This document shows, piece by piece, positions 61,441 through 64,000 of a stretch of 64,000 bases of DNA. The notes under the pieces are model-generated. The model searched no databases. It was not told the origin of the DNA and saw only the letters and a list, made by a program, of their open reading frames with translations. A program made the position numbers and the translations under genes. Source of the DNA: Gordonia sp. KTR9 (GTDB lineage: Bacteria > Actinomycetota > Actinomycetes > Mycobacteriales > Mycobacteriaceae); contig NC_018581.1 in the NCBI RefSeq assembly GCF_000143885.2, positions 930,001 to 994,000 of the forward strand. The letters run 5' to 3'. Position 1 is the stretch's first letter; the number at the start of each line of letters is the position of its first letter.

Positions 61441-62429
61441 TTGGAACCGGAACCCAGCGCCGCGGAGAGCGCGTCGATCTGGGCGCCCTGCCACACGAGG
61501 TAGTCGGTGACGCCGTCGGGCAGTGTCTCGGTGAACTTCACGACCGGAACGCCGGCCGAACCCGCGACATCGAGCATCGCCTGTGTCACCGGGTCCACGG
61601 CCTGGGTGTTGTAGATCAGCACCGCGGCACGACGGTCGGCGAGGATGTCCTGCAGCGCGGCGCGGTCGGCAGCGGCCGGTGACTGGCCTTCTTCGACGGC
61701 CTGGGTGAACCCGGCGGGTGCGATGTCGACGAGCCCGGCCTCGGTCAGCAGGTAGCCCGCGAGCGGTTCGGTCTGGGCGACCTCGGTGCCCTCGTGCTGC
61801 TGCCGGATGGTCGTGAGCTTCGCCCGCAGGCCGTCGATGCCGGTGGTGAAGGTCTCGGCGTTGGCGCGGTAGGTCTCCGCGTTGTCCGGGTCCTGCTCGG
61901 CCAGCGCGTCGGCGACCTTGTCGGCGACCTGGGCGACGACCGGGAGGTCGTAGAAGACGTGCTCGTTCTGATCGCCCTGCGAGTGGTCGTGGGCCCCGTC
62001 GGAATGGTCCCCGCCGGATGCGTGGTCGTCGCCGTGTTCGGCGTGGTCGTCTCCGTGCGCCTCGGCGGCATGCTCCTCACCGCCCAGCAGGGAGTAGGCG
62101 TCGACGGCCGTCGCGTCGGAGTTCGCCGCGGCCTCCTCCATGTAGGAGTCGTAGTGGCCGCCGTTGAAGACCAAGACGTCGGCGTCGGCGATGGTCGCGG
62201 TGTCGGCGGCGGACGGCTCGAACTCGTGCGGGTCACCGTCGGCGTTGGTGTACAGCGCGGTGACCTGGGCCTTGTCCCCGGCGACGGCGGCCGCCACCGA
62301 ACCCCACACGTTCGTGGAGGTCACCACGGTCGGGGGTCCGTCGCTCCCGCCGGAGTCGTTCGAGCAGGCAGACAGCACCAGGGCCGCGGCGGACAGCACG
62401 CCGGCCGCGGCCAACAGGGATTTCCTCAT
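61437..62429 (-). CDS. znuA: Zinc-binding lipoprotein ZnuA
   Basis: The product is 330 aa with a signal peptide and lipobox VLSACSND. The cluster A-I zinc-binding fold includes STNVWGSVA, NGGHYDSYME and a His/Asp-rich loop near residues 120-155 (HGDDHAEHGDDHASGGDHSD), which captures zinc. ATG 62429 has AAAGG upstream and is preferred over TTG 62435. A Zur-like box lies 17-32 bases upstream. It is the first gene of znuACB. Confidence 0.92.
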   Translation of the reverse strand: MRKSLLAAAGVLSAAALVLSACSNDSGGSDGPPTVVTSTNVWGSVAAAVAGDKAQVTALYTNADGDPHEFEPSAADTATIADADVLVFNGGHYDSYMEEAAANSDATAVDAYSLLGGEEHAAEAHGDDHAEHGDDHASGGDHSDGAHDHSQGDQNEHVFYDLPVVAQVADKVADALAEQDPDNAETYRANAETFTTGIDGLRAKLTTIRQQHEGTEVAQTEPLAGYLLTEAGLVDIAPAGFTQAVEEGQSPAAADRAALQDILADRRAAVLIYNTQAVDPVTQAMLDVAGSAGVPVVKFTETLPDGVTDYLVWQGAQIDALSAALGSGSN

Positions 62430-62445
62430 CGACAACCTTTACGCA

Positions 62446-62461
62446 AATGACAATCGTTACC
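62446..62461. promoter_or_regulatory. Zur-like box upstream of znuA
   Basis: AATGACAATCGTTACC aligns with the Zur palindrome of the L36 gene at about 11-12 of 16 positions but is an imperfect dyad. It lies directly downstream of a TAGACT -10-like element (62473-62468, minus strand), where a repressor would cover the transcription start. Confidence 0.5.
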
Positions 62462-62543
62462 GAAAGCAGTCTAGGTGATCGCGGCGGCGGGCGTGCAGGG
62501 TGTCCGCACGCCGGGGGACGCGTCGGCCGGTGCGACGTTTCTC

Positions 62544-62549
62544 TATGGT
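62544..62549 (+). promoter_or_regulatory. Leaderless -10 element for mshA
   Basis: TATGGT lies 7 nt before ATG 62557 and supports that start over ATG 62545, which overlaps this element. Confidence 0.5.
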
Positions 62550-62556
62550 GGAGACC

Positions 62557-63912
62557 ATGACCTCCAGCCCGTCCCCGCGGCGTGTCGCGCTGATCTCCGT
62601 GCACACCTCGCCGCTGGCGCAACCGGGCACCGGCGACGCCGGCGGGATGAACGTCTACGTCTGGCAGACGGCGACCCGGCTGGCCCGCCGAGGAGTCGAG
62701 GTCGAGATCTTCACCCGTGCGACGTCGTCGGCCGATGCGCCGTCGGTCGCCGCCGCGCCGGGGGTCACGGTGCGCAATGTGGTCGCCGGTCCGTTCGAGG
62801 GCCTCGACAAGCGCGACCTGCCCGCCCAGCTGTGCGCGTTCACGGCCGGGGTGTTGCGTGCCGAGGCGGCCCAGGCGCCCGGTTACTACGACGTGATCCA
62901 TTCCCACTACTGGCTCTCCGGTCAGGTGGGCTGGCTCGCCCGCGACCGGTGGGGCGTCCCGCTGGTGCACACCGCGCACACCCTCGCCGCGGTCAAGAAC
63001 GCCTCACTCGCCGAGGGCGACACCGCCGAACCGCAACTAAGGGTGATCGGCGAACAACAGGTCGTCGGTGAGGCCGACCGGCTCGTCGCGAACACCGAAA
63101 CCGAGGCGGCAGAGCTGCTCTCGATGTACGGCGCCGATCCTGCCCGCATCGACGTGGTGACCCCGGGAGCCGACCTCGACTGCTACACCCCGGGTTCGGC
63201 CGCGCAGGCCCGGGTGGCACTGGGCCTCGACCCCGACGAGACGATCGTGACGTTCGTCGGCCGAATCCAACCGCTCAAGGCGCCGGACCTCCTCGTGGCC
63301 GCGGCCGCGCCGCTGATCTCCGAAGCCGCCTCGACCGGCCGCAGACTGCGTCTGCTCGTGGTCGGCGGACCGTCGGGTTCCGGCCTCCAGCGACCGACCG
63401 CACTGATGGACCAGGTTGCCGAGCTGGGGATCTCGGACTCGGTGACCTTCCTCCCGCCCCAGCCGGCGCAACGCCTGGCACAGGTGTACCGGGCATCGGA
63501 TGTCGTTGCGGTGCCCAGTCATTCGGAGAGTTTCGGCCTCGTCGCGATCGAGGCCCAGGCGTGCGGGACGCCCGTCATCGCCGCGAACGTCGGCGGTCTC
63601 GGGGTCGCGGTCGACGACGGGCGGACCGGTGTCCTGGTCAACGGCCACGCGGTCGGCGACTGGACCAACGCGCTCGAGAAACTCCTGGCGCAACCCGATC
63701 GTCTCGTCGAACTCGGCCACAACGCCCGTGCACATGCCGAGCAGTTCTCCTGGGATCACACGGTGGATCAGCTCCTGGAGAGCTACAGCCGAGCCATGCG
63801 GTCGTTCGCCGCGCGCCAGGGCCCGGAATCGCCCGACGCGACGGTGACGGCCGCGGCCTCGGCTCGCCTCCGGCGCCGCTGGCGTCGCCGGCGCAACCGG
63901 GTGACGGTCTGA
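62557..63912 (+). CDS. mshA: Mycothiol glycosyltransferase MshA
   Basis: MshA joins UDP-GlcNAc to inositol-3-phosphate, the first step of mycothiol synthesis. The product is 451 aa, GT4 family (GT-B): N-terminal [20 protein letters not shown] (substrate loop), [29 protein letters not shown] near residue 232 and the donor-site [20 protein letters not shown] near 323. It ends in an Arg-rich tail. It is divergent from znuA and followed by a ybjN-like gene, as Rv0486 is by Rv0487. Confidence 0.94.
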   Translation: MTSSPSPRRVALISVHTSPLAQPGTGDAGGMNVYVWQTATRLARRGVEVEIFTRATSSADAPSVAAAPGVTVRNVVAGPFEGLDKRDLPAQLCAFTAGVLRAEAAQAPGYYDVIHSHYWLSGQVGWLARDRWGVPLVHTAHTLAAVKNASLAEGDTAEPQLRVIGEQQVVGEADRLVANTETEAAELLSMYGADPARIDVVTPGADLDCYTPGSAAQARVALGLDPDETIVTFVGRIQPLKAPDLLVAAAAPLISEAASTGRRLRLLVVGGPSGSGLQRPTALMDQVAELGISDSVTFLPPQPAQRLAQVYRASDVVAVPSHSESFGLVAIEAQACGTPVIAANVGGLGVAVDDGRTGVLVNGHAVGDWTNALEKLLAQPDRLVELGHNARAHAEQFSWDHTVDQLLESYSRAMRSFAARQGPESPDATVTAAASARLRRRWRRRRNRVTV

Positions 63913-63970
63913 CGCAGCCGGACACCGCCCGCTGCGCAAGGGATTCCGATTCCATCGAAGAGAGGACGCC

Positions 63971-64000
63971 GTGAGTCGCACCGAGGTCGTCGACCTGCTC
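63971..64000 (+). CDS. Start of a probable YbjN-family gene (partial)
   Basis: GTG 63971 with an AGAGGA ribosome binding site begins VSRTEVVDLL and runs off the window. The identity rests on position downstream of mshA, where M. tuberculosis has Rv0487, a YbjN-domain protein. Ten residues cannot confirm it. Confidence 0.4.
   Translation, partial: MSRTEVVDLL

Noticed and set aside
1..64000. tRNA, rRNA, IS element or prophage genes
   Set aside because: I looked for cloverleaf-like TTCGANNC/CCA regions, transposase motifs and integrases and found none I could support. A tRNAscan-SE or ISfinder run would be decisive.

Overview
The window is high-GC DNA from a mycolic-acid-containing actinomycete (order Mycobacteriales). 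Gordonia or a close relative is my best guess, but the genus is inference from protein style and gene order. The supporting markers are a secreted Ag85-type mycolyltransferase, PapA-like acyltransferases, MhuD-type haem oxygenase, mycothiol glycosyltransferase MshA, LpqE, CarD, KstR-type operators and frequent leaderless TANNNT promoters. I saw no rRNA, tRNA, CRISPR array, IS element or prophage.

Layout. 1-3.0 kb: tail of an unknown gene, a membrane protein, a small lipoprotein and an EccA-like type VII secretion ATPase without ESX neighbours. 3.2-17.1 kb: purine and housekeeping block (purL, then purF-purM, DUF3073, MOSC, YgfZ, PabC-like) resembling M. tuberculosis Rv0803-Rv0812. It is interrupted by a dispanin-like protein, DUF2752, a GDPD phosphodiesterase, a KstR-box oxidoreductase, a zinc-independent L36 under a Zur palindrome, and a GCS2 ligase. 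17.4-23.5 kb: cydABDC (cytochrome bd oxidase and its CydDC exporter) with a structured leader. 23.6-36.9 kb: a KstR-box aldehyde dehydrogenase, LON-domain protein, mhuD, hydrolase, a Pro/Gln-rich membrane protein, mutY/canB, Rv3587c-like, disA, thioesterase, radA, lpqE, carD, ispD, ispF. This is broadly collinear with Rv3579c-Rv3592.

36.9-45.4 kb: a cell-envelope lipid island sits between ispF and cysS, which are adjacent in mycobacteria. It has a GT1 glycosyltransferase plus a PapA-like acyltransferase on the minus strand. A secreted mycolyltransferase plus three translationally coupled PapA-like proteins lie on the plus strand. An IdeR/DtxR-like iron box lies in the divergent promoter region. 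I consider this the most likely undescribed system: a possibly iron-responsive acylated glycolipid pathway. 45.4-50.9 kb: cysS, rlmB, pxpA, a carboxylesterase with an operator-like dyad on its promoter, and an alpha/beta hydrolase whose nucleophile serine is alanine.

51.2-59.7 kb: a second envelope system. A BcsB-like protein, an unassigned polytopic membrane protein, a CelA-like GT2 synthase and a GT-C-like membrane protein form a tight operon. A convergent GH5-like lipoprotein and a divergent DUF2599 lipoprotein follow. It looks like a cellulose- or beta-glucan-like exopolysaccharide machine adapted to an actinobacterial envelope. 59.7-64 kb: znuACB zinc importer (minus strand) with a Zur-like box, then divergent mshA and the start of a YbjN-like gene. 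Together with the Zur-box L36 gene this gives two zinc-starvation loci in the window; the iron box and MhuD add an iron theme.
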